A stretch of 58,245 nucleotides of DNA from assembly GCA_945917985.1 (NCBI GenBank), contig CAMEIH010000014.1:1-58245 (forward strand). Reading direction: 5' to 3'. The notes below the pieces were generated by a model, which had not been told where the DNA came from, did not search any database, and saw only the letters and a program-made list of their open reading frames with translations. Position 1 is the first letter of the stretch. Each line of letters starts with the position of its first letter. The stretch is from an uncultured Clostridium sp. Its GTDB lineage: Bacteria; Bacillota; Clostridia; Lachnospirales; Lachnospiraceae. The position numbers were made by a program, and so were the translations under genes. Of the stretch, positions 35,435 through 43,922 are shown piece by piece.

Positions 35435-36055
35435 GTGACAGCTATGGGAAAAATAGAAGCTAACAAAAAACAGAAACGGGAAGCACTTTTTAATGCCGCC
35501 TTTGAACTCTTTACCACCCGTGGTATTGCAAAGACCACCATCAACGATATTGTCCAGTCCTCTGGTGTTGCTAAAGGTACATTTTATCTATATTTCAAGG
35601 ATAAATACGATATCCGCAACAAGTTGATTGCCCATAAGGCCAGTCGCATTTTTTATGCAGCAGATGCAGCATTAAAGACTTCCGGCATTACAGATTTTAC
35701 TGAAAAAATCCTTTTTCTAACTGATCATATTATCGATCAGTTTGTGGGTGATAAATCTCTTTTGAATTTTGTTTCCAAAAATCTGAGTTGGGGAATTTTC
35801 AAAAATGAACTGATTTCCGCAAGCAATGATTATGATATCGATTTTTATAATATTTACACCGTATTTGAAAATTCCCCTCAGAAGTTTAAAAATCCAGAAG
35901 TTCTTCTATTCATGATTGTTGAACTTGTTAGTTCCACCTGCTTTAGTTCCATCCTCTATAATGAGCCTGTTGAAGTTGAAGAATTAAAGCCCTATTTATT
36001 TGATGCTATCCGGCAATTAATACAAAGTCAAAAGATCCTTTCAACGGAATTATAA
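35435..36055 (+). CDS. TetR-family repressor of the RND operon
   Basis: The 206-residue protein has a classic TetR DNA-binding domain (FTTRGIAKTTINDIVQSSG then VAKGTFYLYFKDKYDIRN, about 26-60). The GTG at 35435 has GGAG eight bases upstream; an ATG three codons later does not. Divergent arrangement with the twin palindromes points to autoregulation and repression of the MMPL pump, relieved by a pump substrate. The ligand is unknown. Confidence 0.85.
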   Translation: MTAMGKIEANKKQKREALFNAAFELFTTRGIAKTTINDIVQSSGVAKGTFYLYFKDKYDIRNKLIAHKASRIFYAADAALKTSGITDFTEKILFLTDHIIDQFVGDKSLLNFVSKNLSWGIFKNELISASNDYDIDFYNIYTVFENSPQKFKNPEVLLFMIVELVSSTCFSSILYNEPVEVEELKPYLFDAIRQLIQSQKILSTEL

Positions 36056-36253
36056 TAAAAAGAGCTAACTGATTTCTTATATGAATTTTTTCCAAACCAT
36101 AAAAGAGAACACCAGTCTGTGATGTTCCCTTTTTTACTGTTGTTCCAAAGATACTGGCCGGAATTAAGAATATAGTGTGGCGGAAGTGTATGGGATGGTC
36201 ATAAAACCTATATATCATGAAATTAATTTGTTTCTATTAATCAAACTCATTCA

Positions 36254-36832
36254 TCAGTTCTTTATCTGGCGCCCCTCCACATTCATGTGATAGCCATCCC
36301 TGTAGATCAACTCAGATACCGGCACAAAGGTATATCCCTTCTCTTTTAGTTGCGTGATCAGGGTATCAAGTGCCTGGGCCGTATACTTGGCCCCGTTATG
36401 GCAAAGAATAATACTGCCGTTTCCGAGGTGCTTGTGCTCCGTCACGGTCTTGATGATGGAATCCACACCGTAATCCTTCCAGTCGAGAGAATCCACGTCC
36501 CATTGTATGGTATAGTATCCGCAGTCCTTTGCCACATTCACCACCGCATTGTCATAATCTCCGTAAGGCGGCCTGAACAGAAACATCTCATATCCTGTCA
36601 GTGTCCGTACCTTATCATGGACCTTCATCAGTTCCTCCTTTTTTTCCGCATCGGAAAGCTGACTCATATTCTTGTGATTTTCACTGTGATTTCCCAGGTC
36701 ATGACCTGCTGCCAGAATCGCCTTCACATCATCCGGATAGCTTTCCACCCATCCTCCTGTCATAAAGAAGGTCACGCGAACATCATGCTTTTTCAAAACC
36801 TCCAGAATCTTTTTCGTGTCCTCATTTCCCCA
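36254..36832 (-). pseudogene. Interrupted polysaccharide deacetylase, 3' part
   Basis: This part encodes codons from the crossover core to the stop: NEDTKKILEVLKKHDVRVTF, the HSENH metal motif, RPPYGDYDN, WDVDSLDWKD and ILCHNGAKYTA, the standard motifs of the NodB/CE4 fold. With the 5' part (40322-40602) it makes a 284-codon gene once the 3,494-base element between is removed. The joined protein has an N-terminal anchor helix and a PdaB-like plan (FDAAWGNEDT in motif 1). An apparent ATG start at 36796 is internal to the gene and should not be taken as real. Confidence 0.88.
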
Positions 36833-36853
36833 GGGGGCATGTTAATAGTGGTA
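36810..36853 (-). other. attR-like junction
   Basis: On the minus strand the element arm TACCACTATTAAC, then ATGCCCCC, the core TGGGG, and then the deacetylase codons AAATGAGGACACG follow in order. Joined with the opposite junction it predicts an attP with two near-symmetrical 21-base arms around a central TG. Confidence 0.8.
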
Positions 36854-36908
36854 TTTTTGTACCGTAATGGCACTCGAATTGTTGATAGATTGGCTGATGT
36901 ATGACACA

Positions 36909-38519
36909 TCAGCCGACGCTTTCATTCATAGTATAAGTTGCTTTAAATAGATTTTCTAACTCATTTGAGAAATTGTAGGTTATGGCAATCTTGTGGTTCT
37001 CATAGATTTTGATTTTATGAACCATTTCTACGATGATGTCACGGTCTAGTGCTTCAATATCTTTAAACTGAAGTAAGCGTTTCAGCCATAAATCTTCAAA
37101 CACATTAGTATCTGCATGCTCTTCTTCCTGCTCCTGTAGCTGTCTCAAGCGCCTTAAATACAAATCCTCTTTTTGCTGATAATCCTGACGGTAGCTGATA
37201 TATTCTTCCTTCGTAATCAGCTCTTCCCTGTAGTCTTCATAAATTACTTTCTTCATATTCTTTAGCTTCTGCAGTTCGTTTTCAAGCTTCTGTCTTTCAT
37301 CCTCACTGACCTTTTTTACAGTAAGAATCTCCTTCATTTGCTCCTCTACAATCTCCTTAAGGTCACTTACATTTTGTATGATTACCTTTAAGTCACCCAG
37401 AACAATTGCTTCCAAAACATCATGGTTAATTCGATGAGGCGTACAGAACCGTCTCCCGGAGTGTACATAGGTACCACATTGATACATCACATATTTTTTA
37501 CTCTGTGATGTCATATTCTTTTTACAGAGGGTTCTTCCACAGTCACCACATTTCAAAAAGCCTGCGAAAATACTCATATTAGAGTTTAAATCAGGTTCTC
37601 TGGTTCGGCATTGTAACAGTTTCTGTGCAGTATTCCATGTTTCTTCATCAATGATGGCTTCGTGTGTACCTTTAATAACGATCCAGTCTTCCTTCTCCTG
37701 CGGTCTGGCTTTGCCATGCATATGCTGACAAGTCCGGTGCTGTACCATGTTTCCGCAATACATTTCATTCTTCAGGATATTATTAATCGTACTGTATGTC
37801 CAGTAAGCTGTTTTACTTAAGCGGTTACAATTCCTATATTTCTCTCCGTTCAGCCTTTTGTATTCAGACGGACATACAATCCCCTCATCATTTAAGATAC
37901 CGGCAATCCGTATTTTACCGTATCCGCTGATATACAACCGAAAGACCCTGCGAACAATCCCAGCTGCATATTCATCTACCACCAGTTTGTTCTTATTCAC
38001 AGGACTTTTTCGGTAACCATAGGAAGCAAATGCACCGATAAACTCACCGGCTTTTTGCTTTGCCCGCATTGCTGAATGAACCTTTTTGGAAATATCTCTG
38101 GCATACTGTTCATTAAAGATATTTTTGATTGGCAGAAGCATATCATAGGCTTGTTTCATGCTGTCAATATTATCTGTGATAGCAATAAATCTTACATCGT
38201 TATCCGGGAAATATCTCTCCAAAAACTTTCCGGTATCTATGTAGTCTCTGCCAAAACGAGAAAGGTCTTTTACAATGACACAGTTTACTGCTCCTGCTTC
38301 TATATCATCTATCATTCTCTGAAATGCAGGACGCCTAAAATTGGTGCCGGTATACCCATCATCAATATAAGTATCATACAGAATAAAGTCTTCTTTATTC
38401 TTAAGATAATCACTTATCAGTTTACGCTGATTACCGATACTGTCACTTTCTGCCTTATCACCGTCTTCTCTTGACAATCTGATATAAACTGCTGCCCTAA
38501 ATAGGTTTTGCTTCTCCAT
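36909..38519 (-). CDS. Large serine recombinase
   Basis: The 536-residue enzyme has a resolvase catalytic domain (nucleophile Ser16 in YIRLSREDGD; DDGYTGTNFRRPAFQRMID; VKDLSRFGRDY), a recombinase domain (about 170-290), a zinc ribbon (CGDCGRTLC ... CGT ... RRFC, about 325-360) and a long coiled coil (about 385-480), the usual order for phage/Tn4451-type integrases. It cuts and joins short attB/attP sites through a Ser-DNA intermediate. The gene lies next to the left end of the element and is translated from an ATG overlapped by the 48-codon gene upstream. Confidence 0.93.
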   Translation of the reverse strand: MEKQNLFRAAVYIRLSREDGDKAESDSIGNQRKLISDYLKNKEDFILYDTYIDDGYTGTNFRRPAFQRMIDDIEAGAVNCVIVKDLSRFGRDYIDTGKFLERYFPDNDVRFIAITDNIDSMKQAYDMLLPIKNIFNEQYARDISKKVHSAMRAKQKAGEFIGAFASYGYRKSPVNKNKLVVDEYAAGIVRRVFRLYISGYGKIRIAGILNDEGIVCPSEYKRLNGEKYRNCNRLSKTAYWTYSTINNILKNEMYCGNMVQHRTCQHMHGKARPQEKEDWIVIKGTHEAIIDEETWNTAQKLLQCRTREPDLNSNMSIFAGFLKCGDCGRTLCKKNMTSQSKKYVMYQCGTYVHSGRRFCTPHRINHDVLEAIVLGDLKVIIQNVSDLKEIVEEQMKEILTVKKVSEDERQKLENELQKLKNMKKVIYEDYREELITKEEYISYRQDYQQKEDLYLRRLRQLQEQEEEHADTNVFEDLWLKRLLQFKDIEALDRDIIVEMVHKIKIYENHKIAITYNFSNELENLFKATYTMNESVG

Positions 38520-38643
38520 AAGTTATCTCCCCATTTTCCCCGTCATTTTCAAAATGTTTGCGTATCATGCGGACAAGTAAGGTAGTTGTGGAAATATTGC
38601 CAAGGAACTCACGCTCAATGGCATAAACAGGTTCTTCCTTCAC
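38497..38643 (-). CDS. Small protein overlapping the recombinase start (48 aa)
   Basis: A GTG with AAAGGGGG upstream opens a 48-codon frame, beginning with KEEPVYAIEREFLGNISTTT and containing LLVRMIRKHFENDGENGEI. It ends 23 bases inside the recombinase gene, so the two should be translationally coupled. It is helical, charged and cysteine-free. Small proteins of this kind sit before serine recombinases in many clostridial elements; a role as accessory or directionality factor is a guess. Confidence 0.6.
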   Translation of the reverse strand: MKEEPVYAIEREFLGNISTTTLLVRMIRKHFENDGENGEITYGEAKPI

Positions 38644-38661
38644 CTGACATTCCCCCTTTGT

Positions 38662-38688
38662 CCATTTTAATACAGTCTATTAAAATGG
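38662..38688. repeat. Perfect 11-bp inverted repeat
   Basis: CCATTTTAATA and TATTAAAATGG flank a 5-base loop, about 20 bases upstream of the 48-codon gene. It may be an operator or a weak terminator for the ATPase gene. Confidence 0.5.
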
Positions 38689-38793
38689 GCTTATCCAATA
38701 TGCTTACAAGTATTATTTCCCTGTGTGATACTTACATCTCACCACCCATTATATCTAATACTTCCATCGAATATCGTTAATGAAATTTAAAAA

Positions 38794-40095
38794 TTAATTT
38801 TTCAAGCATGCAACAGGAATTATTTTTACCCCATCCTCTCTGGTATATGCCATATTTCCACCTGTAATTACTATCAGCAAATCCGGTTCTCTAAGTGGTA
38901 CCTGCTTTTCCTTTTTATTATACTCACGCACCAGATTCCGTATTGTCAACAGGTGCTTCGCACCTTCTTCTATCTCTACACTACCTAATTTAAATTCAAT
39001 CAATGCATATCGTCCATCACCAATATGCAATACTGCATCTGCTTCCAAATCATATCTGTCATGATAATAAGATACTTTTCCATTTAAAGCTTGAGAATAA
39101 ATTTTCAAATCTCTAATACACATACATTCAAAGATAAAACCAAATGTTTTCAAATCTTTTTCCAGGTAATCCGGAGTAAGTCCCAGCGCAGCAACAGCCA
39201 TGGACGGGTCTGAAAACTCTCTCTTCTGTCCTGAGCGGATTGTAGTTGCAGAACGTATTGCCGGGCACCATGCATCTATGTCTTCAATAACGAACAATCT
39301 TTCTAATGCCGTTAAATATGCATCAAATGTTGAGCGTGATATGCTGTCAGCATTAGCACTAACGTCTTTATAAATCACACTTTTCTTTGCTAACGTGGAA
39401 ATATTACGTGCGTATGATTTTAAAATCAATTCTGCTAACACCGGATTACGAGTCACTCCATCTACTGTTGAAATATCCGATTCACACACATTACGCAGGT
39501 AATCCTTGGCAACAATCAACTTTGCTTCAGCACTCTTTTTCCGTAGGGATGATGGCCAACCACCTCTGCAAGCCGCAAAAATCAAATCTTCAACCTTCAT
39601 ATCCGACATAATTCCATCAATATCGAGCTTAGGATTATCAAACAGTTCTTTTAAAGATATTTGACCATTTGATTCTTTTGATTCATACAAACTCATCGTA
39701 CACATTTTTAATCTGGAAATTCTTCCTGTTCCCGTATGATGAATTTGTCTGTCATCTACAGAAGTAGAACCTGTTAATATAAACAAACCTTCTTCTTGTC
39801 TGTCATCTACAGCAGTTCTTATCGCATCCCACAAAACCGGAGCTTCCTGCCACTCATCAATAAGACGCGGATTAGCTCCTTTCAACAAAAGAGACGGCTT
39901 TGTTCTTGCTGTTGCTAAATATCCCTCCCTCATATCCGGATCTTGCATCTTTAATACACTACTTGCTTTCTCTTCTGCTGTAGTCGTCTTACCACACCAC
40001 TTAGGTCCAACAATAAGTGTTGCACCAAATGCCTCTAGTCTAAGCTTTAATTCTTCATCCACAATTCTATTTAAATATTCTTTCATAATTAACAT
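38794..40095 (-). CDS. AAA_14/DUF4143 ATPase with PD-(D/E)XK-like tail
   Basis: The 433-residue protein has a Walker A GPKWCGKTTT (30-39), a Walker B-like RLIDEWQEAPVLWD (about 77-90), sensor-like ILTGSTS, and a C-terminal DUF4143 domain ending in LEADAVLHIGDGRYALIEFKLG. That last segment has the D...ExK spacing of PD-(D/E)XK nucleases. Members are widespread, often in mobile elements, but their role is not settled; DNA or defence functions have been proposed. Here it is the only cargo of the element besides the recombinase and has four iterons upstream. Confidence 0.8.
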   Translation of the reverse strand: MLIMKEYLNRIVDEELKLRLEAFGATLIVGPKWCGKTTTAEEKASSVLKMQDPDMREGYLATARTKPSLLLKGANPRLIDEWQEAPVLWDAIRTAVDDRQEEGLFILTGSTSVDDRQIHHTGTGRISRLKMCTMSLYESKESNGQISLKELFDNPKLDIDGIMSDMKVEDLIFAACRGGWPSSLRKKSAEAKLIVAKDYLRNVCESDISTVDGVTRNPVLAELILKSYARNISTLAKKSVIYKDVSANADSISRSTFDAYLTALERLFVIEDIDAWCPAIRSATTIRSGQKREFSDPSMAVAALGLTPDYLEKDLKTFGFIFECMCIRDLKIYSQALNGKVSYYHDRYDLEADAVLHIGDGRYALIEFKLGSVEIEEGAKHLLTIRNLVREYNKKEKQVPLREPDLLIVITGGNMAYTREDGVKIIPVACLKN

Positions 40096-40175
40096 TCATC
40101 TCCTTCTTCATTTAATTCCGCTTAATTTCTATATTTAAAAAATATCGGACTTTCTTCCATTTGTCAATACTAGTT

Positions 40176-40259
40176 ACGTGTTTTTGATGTATTTCATTAT
40201 TCGTTTTTGAGGTATTTTATTACGTATTTTTGAGGTTTTTTGTTGTGTATTTTTGAGGT
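40176..40259. repeat. Four 23-bp direct repeats (iteron-like)
   Basis: Copies of (ACG)TATTTTTGAGGT end at 40190, 40213, 40236 and 40259, exactly 23 bases apart; the first copy is slightly degenerate (GATGT). They lie between the right end of the element and the ATPase start. The exact period suggests binding of a protein on one helix face, either for regulation of the ATPase gene or as accessory recombination sites. Confidence 0.75.
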
Positions 40260-40303
40260 AACAATTTCAGGATAGCGACTGCCTTTCTTATTATTGTATT
40301 TTT

Positions 40304-40340
40304 TACCGCTATTAACCATTCCCCCATGCTGCATCAAAGG
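40304..40340 (-). other. attL-like junction
   Basis: On the minus strand the deacetylase codons TTTGATGCAGCA lead into the core TGGGG, then GAATG and the element arm GTTAATAGCGGTA. The reading frame then stops at TAA three codons past the core, truncating the deacetylase. Confidence 0.8.
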
Positions 40341-40602
40341 TCAGTGCAATTTTCGGTTCCTTTGTCTCCACGCAGTAGATTGGGAGTTCTCTGCCGTTTA
40401 CACTGTTGCTGACACTGATGCTTGAGCCCGCCGTGACAATGATACCTCTTAGCACGGCAAAAGCCGCAAGCACATAGATACCGTACTTAAGTCCGGCTAT
40501 CATCCTCTGCTTTGCATATTCTTCACCGCTTTGTCCTTCTTCTCTTTCCGGAAAAATTCTGATCTCTTTCAGCTTTTCTATGTATTCCCCAAATTTTTTC
40601 AT
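40322..40602 (-). pseudogene. Interrupted polysaccharide deacetylase, 5' part
   Basis: This piece encodes about the first 94 residues: a basic cytoplasmic segment, an anchor helix (about 35-57, MIAGLKYGIYVLAAFAVLRG) and the first catalytic strand PKIALTFDAAWGN, where the element enters. The start ATG follows directly on the T tract of the 40604-40663 terminator hairpin, with no clear ribosome site; this could be a leaderless or inefficient start, or the true start may be the internal Met34. The rest of the gene is at 36254-36832. Confidence 0.85.
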
Positions 40603-40603
40603 A

Positions 40604-40663
40604 AAAAAACACCCGGCATAACTGTTATTACAGTGTATGCCGGGCTATGTTCGTCCTATCACA
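40604..40663. repeat. 60-bp hairpin repeat, copy 1 (terminator)
   Basis: A 60-base sequence is identical at 59 positions to 51062-51121. It contains CCCGGCATA...TATGCCGGG arms with inner ACTGT/ACAGT pairing, and a run of A on one side that reads as a T tract on the minus strand. Here it terminates the glycyl-radical operon. Confidence 0.85.
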
Positions 40664-40688
40664 GATCATAATTGTTGGCACTTTCTTT

Positions 40689-41597
40689 TTAAAAAACCGC
40701 AACCTCCAATCCCATCCTTTTCCCTTTCTCCCGAAAAGGCATCAGATTCTCTTTTTTCATGCTCTCCGTACATCCAAAGGGATAGGGCATACCCAACTGA
40801 TTGTATTTGGTGATGCCCAGCGTGTGATAGGGAAGCAGGTTGATCCTGTTCACCCCATGTTCTGCCGCAAAGCTGAATATTTCCAACAGTTCTTTCTCGG
40901 TATCATTCACTCCCGGTATGACCGGTACACGCACCACAATCTTATTCGGATCTTCTTTGGCAATGCGCGAAAAATTATTGAGGATCAGGGATAAATTTCC
41001 ACCGGTATGTTTTGCAAGTTTCTCCTCATTTAATGACTTGATATCAAACAGGAACAAATCCACAATGGCAAGTGCTGCCTCTATATTTTTCTCCGGGATA
41101 TTGCCGCATGTCTCAACCGAAATATGGATTCCGTCTTCCCTGCATTTTTTTAGCAGCGGCATAACGGTATCAATATACAGCAATGCCTCACCGCCGGACA
41201 ATGTCAGACCACCGCCGCTTTGGACATAATAATCCAGATCACGGATTATGATCTGATAGATCTCTGACAGCTTCATTTCTTTTCCGCTTATACTCATGGC
41301 CTCGTTAGGGCAGGTTTCCTCACAGGTGCCGCAGCGAATGCACAAGTTTCTGTCAATGTATGCTTTTCCCTCTCTCAAGGAAATTGCTTTCCGGGGACAC
41401 TTTTGTGCGCAGCTGCCACAGCCGGTGCATTTCTTCTCAAGAAACATCAATTTACACCCAACTGTCTGAGACTCGGGATTGGCACACCAGGCACATCTTA
41501 AGGGACACCCTTGAAAAAAAACAGTTGTGCGGATACCGGGGCCGTCATGAATAGCAAACCGCTCTATATTAAATACAGGAACTCTCTGTTCCATCAT
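40689..41597 (-). CDS. Glycyl-radical enzyme activating enzyme
   Basis: The 302-residue radical-SAM protein has the PFL-activase CxxxCxxC (Cys31, Cys35, Cys38 in CPLRCAWC), then an inserted ferredoxin domain with two four-cysteine clusters (57/60/63/67 and 86/89/92/96), typical of activases of non-PFL glycyl radical enzymes. LSGGEALLY binds SAM. It abstracts a hydrogen from the C-terminal Gly of its partner. The ATG at 41597 overlaps the partner's stop as ATGA and has AGGAG eight bases upstream, so the pair is translationally coupled. It is the last gene of the five-gene operon. Confidence 0.92.
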   Translation of the reverse strand: MMEQRVPVFNIERFAIHDGPGIRTTVFFQGCPLRCAWCANPESQTVGCKLMFLEKKCTGCGSCAQKCPRKAISLREGKAYIDRNLCIRCGTCEETCPNEAMSISGKEMKLSEIYQIIIRDLDYYVQSGGGLTLSGGEALLYIDTVMPLLKKCREDGIHISVETCGNIPEKNIEAALAIVDLFLFDIKSLNEEKLAKHTGGNLSLILNNFSRIAKEDPNKIVVRVPVIPGVNDTEKELLEIFSFAAEHGVNRINLLPYHTLGITKYNQLGMPYPFGCTESMKKENLMPFREKGKRMGLEVAVF

Positions 41598-43909
41598 AAG
41601 CACTTCTCCTCATCATACAGGGAACGGCTCAGAAGCTCCTCCTGGACGGTCCTGTCCAGATTGACAAAAACAGCGGAATAACCGGCAACCCGAACGATCA
41701 GATCGGGGTAGTCCAGCGGATGAAGCATAGCATCTTCAAGCGCACCCTTATCCACCACCGTCACCATCAGATGACAGCCTCCCTTTTTGAAATAGGTCTT
41801 AAACATTGCTTCTATCAAGAGCTTGTTCTGGTTAAACATACTCTTTGAAAATTTAATGTTCTGAACAGAGCCTGCATGATACTTTGCATCAAACCGGGCA
41901 AGGGAATTGAGTAAAGCCGTGGGGCCGTTCTTATCCGCCCCGCCCTGGGGATTGTTGGCAGGATTCATATAGACTCCCTGCAGCCGTCCGTCCGGCGAAG
42001 CGGCGGTGCGGATTCCCCATTCCGTATTCAGCGAATTGTTGCTGATGACAATCATAAAATACTGAATACCTACCTTGATTCCGCGGTCACGAATTCCCTT
42101 GGCAACGAACTCGTACAGATCATTTGCCATGCCGTCCGGCGTATCCAGGTCATTTCCGTATTTGTCACAATGCAGACATGCTTTCCTGATTTCCTCATAT
42201 CCTTCAAAATTTGCAAGCACTGCCTGTTCAAGCTGCACAAGCGAGTACTTTTTCGTATCGAACACCAAATGCTTGATTGCCCAGAGGGAATCGGAGGTGT
42301 TGATATTCCCGTAGGTTTCACAGGTACCGCCCAGATATCTGACCCCGCCGTCCAAAAGCGCTTTTCCTCTCTCAATACAATCATCCATCAGAATACTGGT
42401 GAAAAGGAATCTGACATGTTCATTCATGAAACCGTAGGAGCGATACTGGGCCTGCACGGAGAGATCCATATAATAGTCAAGCAACTCCTTATAGCCGTCA
42501 TAAAACTCCTCGAAGGTCTGGATTTCGGCTAATTTCCGCGGTGCCACCGGTCCCAGCTTGTACTTTCCGTCCATGGGGTCAATGCCCTCATTCATGTAAA
42601 TATTCAAAAGCTTTAACAGATTGATACAGATATTCGGCGTACCCGTACTCTGTCCCCATAGAACAAATTCCGTACAACCAAAGGGGACATATCTCTCCGC
42701 AGTTTCTTCATCGACGCGCATGCCGTATGATACTGCCGGGACATTGACCTCGTCATTGTACAAGGTAGGATATGTGGCTCCCACTCCAAGAGCATCCAAA
42801 GCCTCTCTCCAGGTTTCCTCCGAGGTATCTTTATCTACTCTCAGTGTAAACTGAGGCTCCACGTAGCGGCAGTCCTTGCATACCTTCAGCGCAATATGCA
42901 TGAATCTGTCGGCTTCCTTCGGATGTTTTCTGCCTTTTCCTCCCACGATGATTCTTCCGTTTACGGTGGTTCTCCTGTTTTCAATCATGGTCCATAGTGA
43001 TTTGATATAGTCATAAGCCTCCGACTCCGTTATCCTGCCGCTGTCCAGATCAGCCGCAAGATAAGGCCCCAGGAAATCATCCAATCTTCCGTAATTGATG
43101 ACACCTGCGAGGAGTGCATACAGCCAGAACAGCTGCAATGCTTCCAAAAAGCTTTCCGGTTTGTCATTTCTGATTTTTGAAAGAGCATCCGCCATCCTCT
43201 GCAATTCCTTTTTCCTTTTTTCATTGCCGGGAACAGGTGCAAGCTCTTCCATCTGCTTCAGTGCTTGCAAACGCAGCGCATCCGCACTTGCTGTCACGAT
43301 GTCAAGACACTCTAGACTTGTCTGATAAAATTCATTGTCCGGCTGACAGTCCAGTTTCTTCTGAATGAGGTTCTTCAAACCACCGATACCGTTGTCAAGA
43401 AGCTTCGGGTAATCCAGCATCATGCCAGATAGACGCGCCGTGGCAATCAACGGATATTCCACATCGATGAATCGTCCTATCGTTGTCTCTGTCAGTACTT
43501 CTCTGCAATAAGCAGTTTTCAGATCGTGCTCCACCCAGTACTGGTAAAGCTCCTCCACACGGTCATGGAAAGTGATATCCTCCTTCTCAATCTCCTTTTG
43601 AAAGGCTCTCAGCTTATTGAAGACACAGTAATGTCCGACTCCTCCAACAGATGTGACCGTTCCAAAGCCGATGGGCAAAAAGTCAAGTCTTCCTGCGATC
43701 AGATCCTGCTCCTCAATGGTGCGGAACATCGTAGGATAAAGCACCTTCAGGCACTCCACTTCCCGTCTTTCCAGAGAACTTTGACTGTATTTCTTATGGG
43801 TCTGTGTATAGACTTCCATAATTTCAAGCTGCTCTGTCAGTGTTTTCTGACAGGGAATTTTTTTGCTGACTTCCACATTCTGGCTGCCTTCAATATCAAA
43901 TTTCACCAT
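41594..43909 (-). CDS. Glycyl radical enzyme of unknown substrate, dehydratase-type
   Basis: The 771-residue enzyme has the glycyl-radical motif RVAGYSA (Gly743) and the thiyl Cys in PFGCTEF (Cys412), with Glu two residues on. The Cys-x-Glu motif is typical of dehydratases and C-N/C-O lyases (diol, glycerol, choline, hydroxyproline types), not of pyruvate formate-lyase, which has Cys-Cys. GGVGHYCVFNK (His93) occupies the place of the substrate-binding GH motif. Neither the flanking strings nor the neighbourhood match a known type: no microcompartment or aldehyde dehydrogenase genes are present. Start chosen at 43909 (GGAGG seven bases before). It follows nanE by 13 bases. Confidence 0.88.
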   Translation of the reverse strand: MVKFDIEGSQNVEVSKKIPCQKTLTEQLEIMEVYTQTHKKYSQSSLERREVECLKVLYPTMFRTIEEQDLIAGRLDFLPIGFGTVTSVGGVGHYCVFNKLRAFQKEIEKEDITFHDRVEELYQYWVEHDLKTAYCREVLTETTIGRFIDVEYPLIATARLSGMMLDYPKLLDNGIGGLKNLIQKKLDCQPDNEFYQTSLECLDIVTASADALRLQALKQMEELAPVPGNEKRKKELQRMADALSKIRNDKPESFLEALQLFWLYALLAGVINYGRLDDFLGPYLAADLDSGRITESEAYDYIKSLWTMIENRRTTVNGRIIVGGKGRKHPKEADRFMHIALKVCKDCRYVEPQFTLRVDKDTSEETWREALDALGVGATYPTLYNDEVNVPAVSYGMRVDEETAERYVPFGCTEFVLWGQSTGTPNICINLLKLLNIYMNEGIDPMDGKYKLGPVAPRKLAEIQTFEEFYDGYKELLDYYMDLSVQAQYRSYGFMNEHVRFLFTSILMDDCIERGKALLDGGVRYLGGTCETYGNINTSDSLWAIKHLVFDTKKYSLVQLEQAVLANFEGYEEIRKACLHCDKYGNDLDTPDGMANDLYEFVAKGIRDRGIKVGIQYFMIVISNNSLNTEWGIRTAASPDGRLQGVYMNPANNPQGGADKNGPTALLNSLARFDAKYHAGSVQNIKFSKSMFNQNKLLIEAMFKTYFKKGGCHLMVTVVDKGALEDAMLHPLDYPDLIVRVAGYSAVFVNLDRTVQEELLSRSLYDEEKCL

Positions 43910-43922
43910 GTTACCACCTCCG

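Larger units (their letters stand above)
36833..40326 (-). mobile_element. 3.5-kb serine-recombinase element inside the deacetylase gene
   Basis: The element is bounded by a direct copy of the 5-base core CCCCA (36828-36832 and 40322-40326). Just inside each end is a 13-base inverted arm (GTTAATAGTGGTA at 36841-36853; TACCGCTATTAAC at 40304-40316). It carries a large serine recombinase, a 48-codon overlapping gene, a DUF4143 ATPase and four 23-base repeats. It has no transfer, replication or resistance genes. Excision at the core rebuilds a perfect deacetylase reading frame. Confidence 0.85.

Noticed and set aside
36100..36136. Terminator after the RND TetR gene
   Set aside because: The stem around GAACA/TGTTC is short and mismatched; a T run is present but the hairpin is too weak to call.
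36254..36796. 180-codon deacetylase frame as an independent gene starting at 36796
   Set aside because: The codons before the Met continue the conserved catalytic fold to the att core, so it is the 3' part of an interrupted gene.
40176..40259. CRISPR array
   Set aside because: The repeats are tandem with a 23-base period and no unique spacers of CRISPR length, and no cas genes are near.
41594..43909. Pyruvate formate-lyase (pflB)
   Set aside because: The active site has Cys-Thr-Glu in place of the adjacent Cys-Cys pair, and the activase has the extra ferredoxin domain of non-PFL systems.
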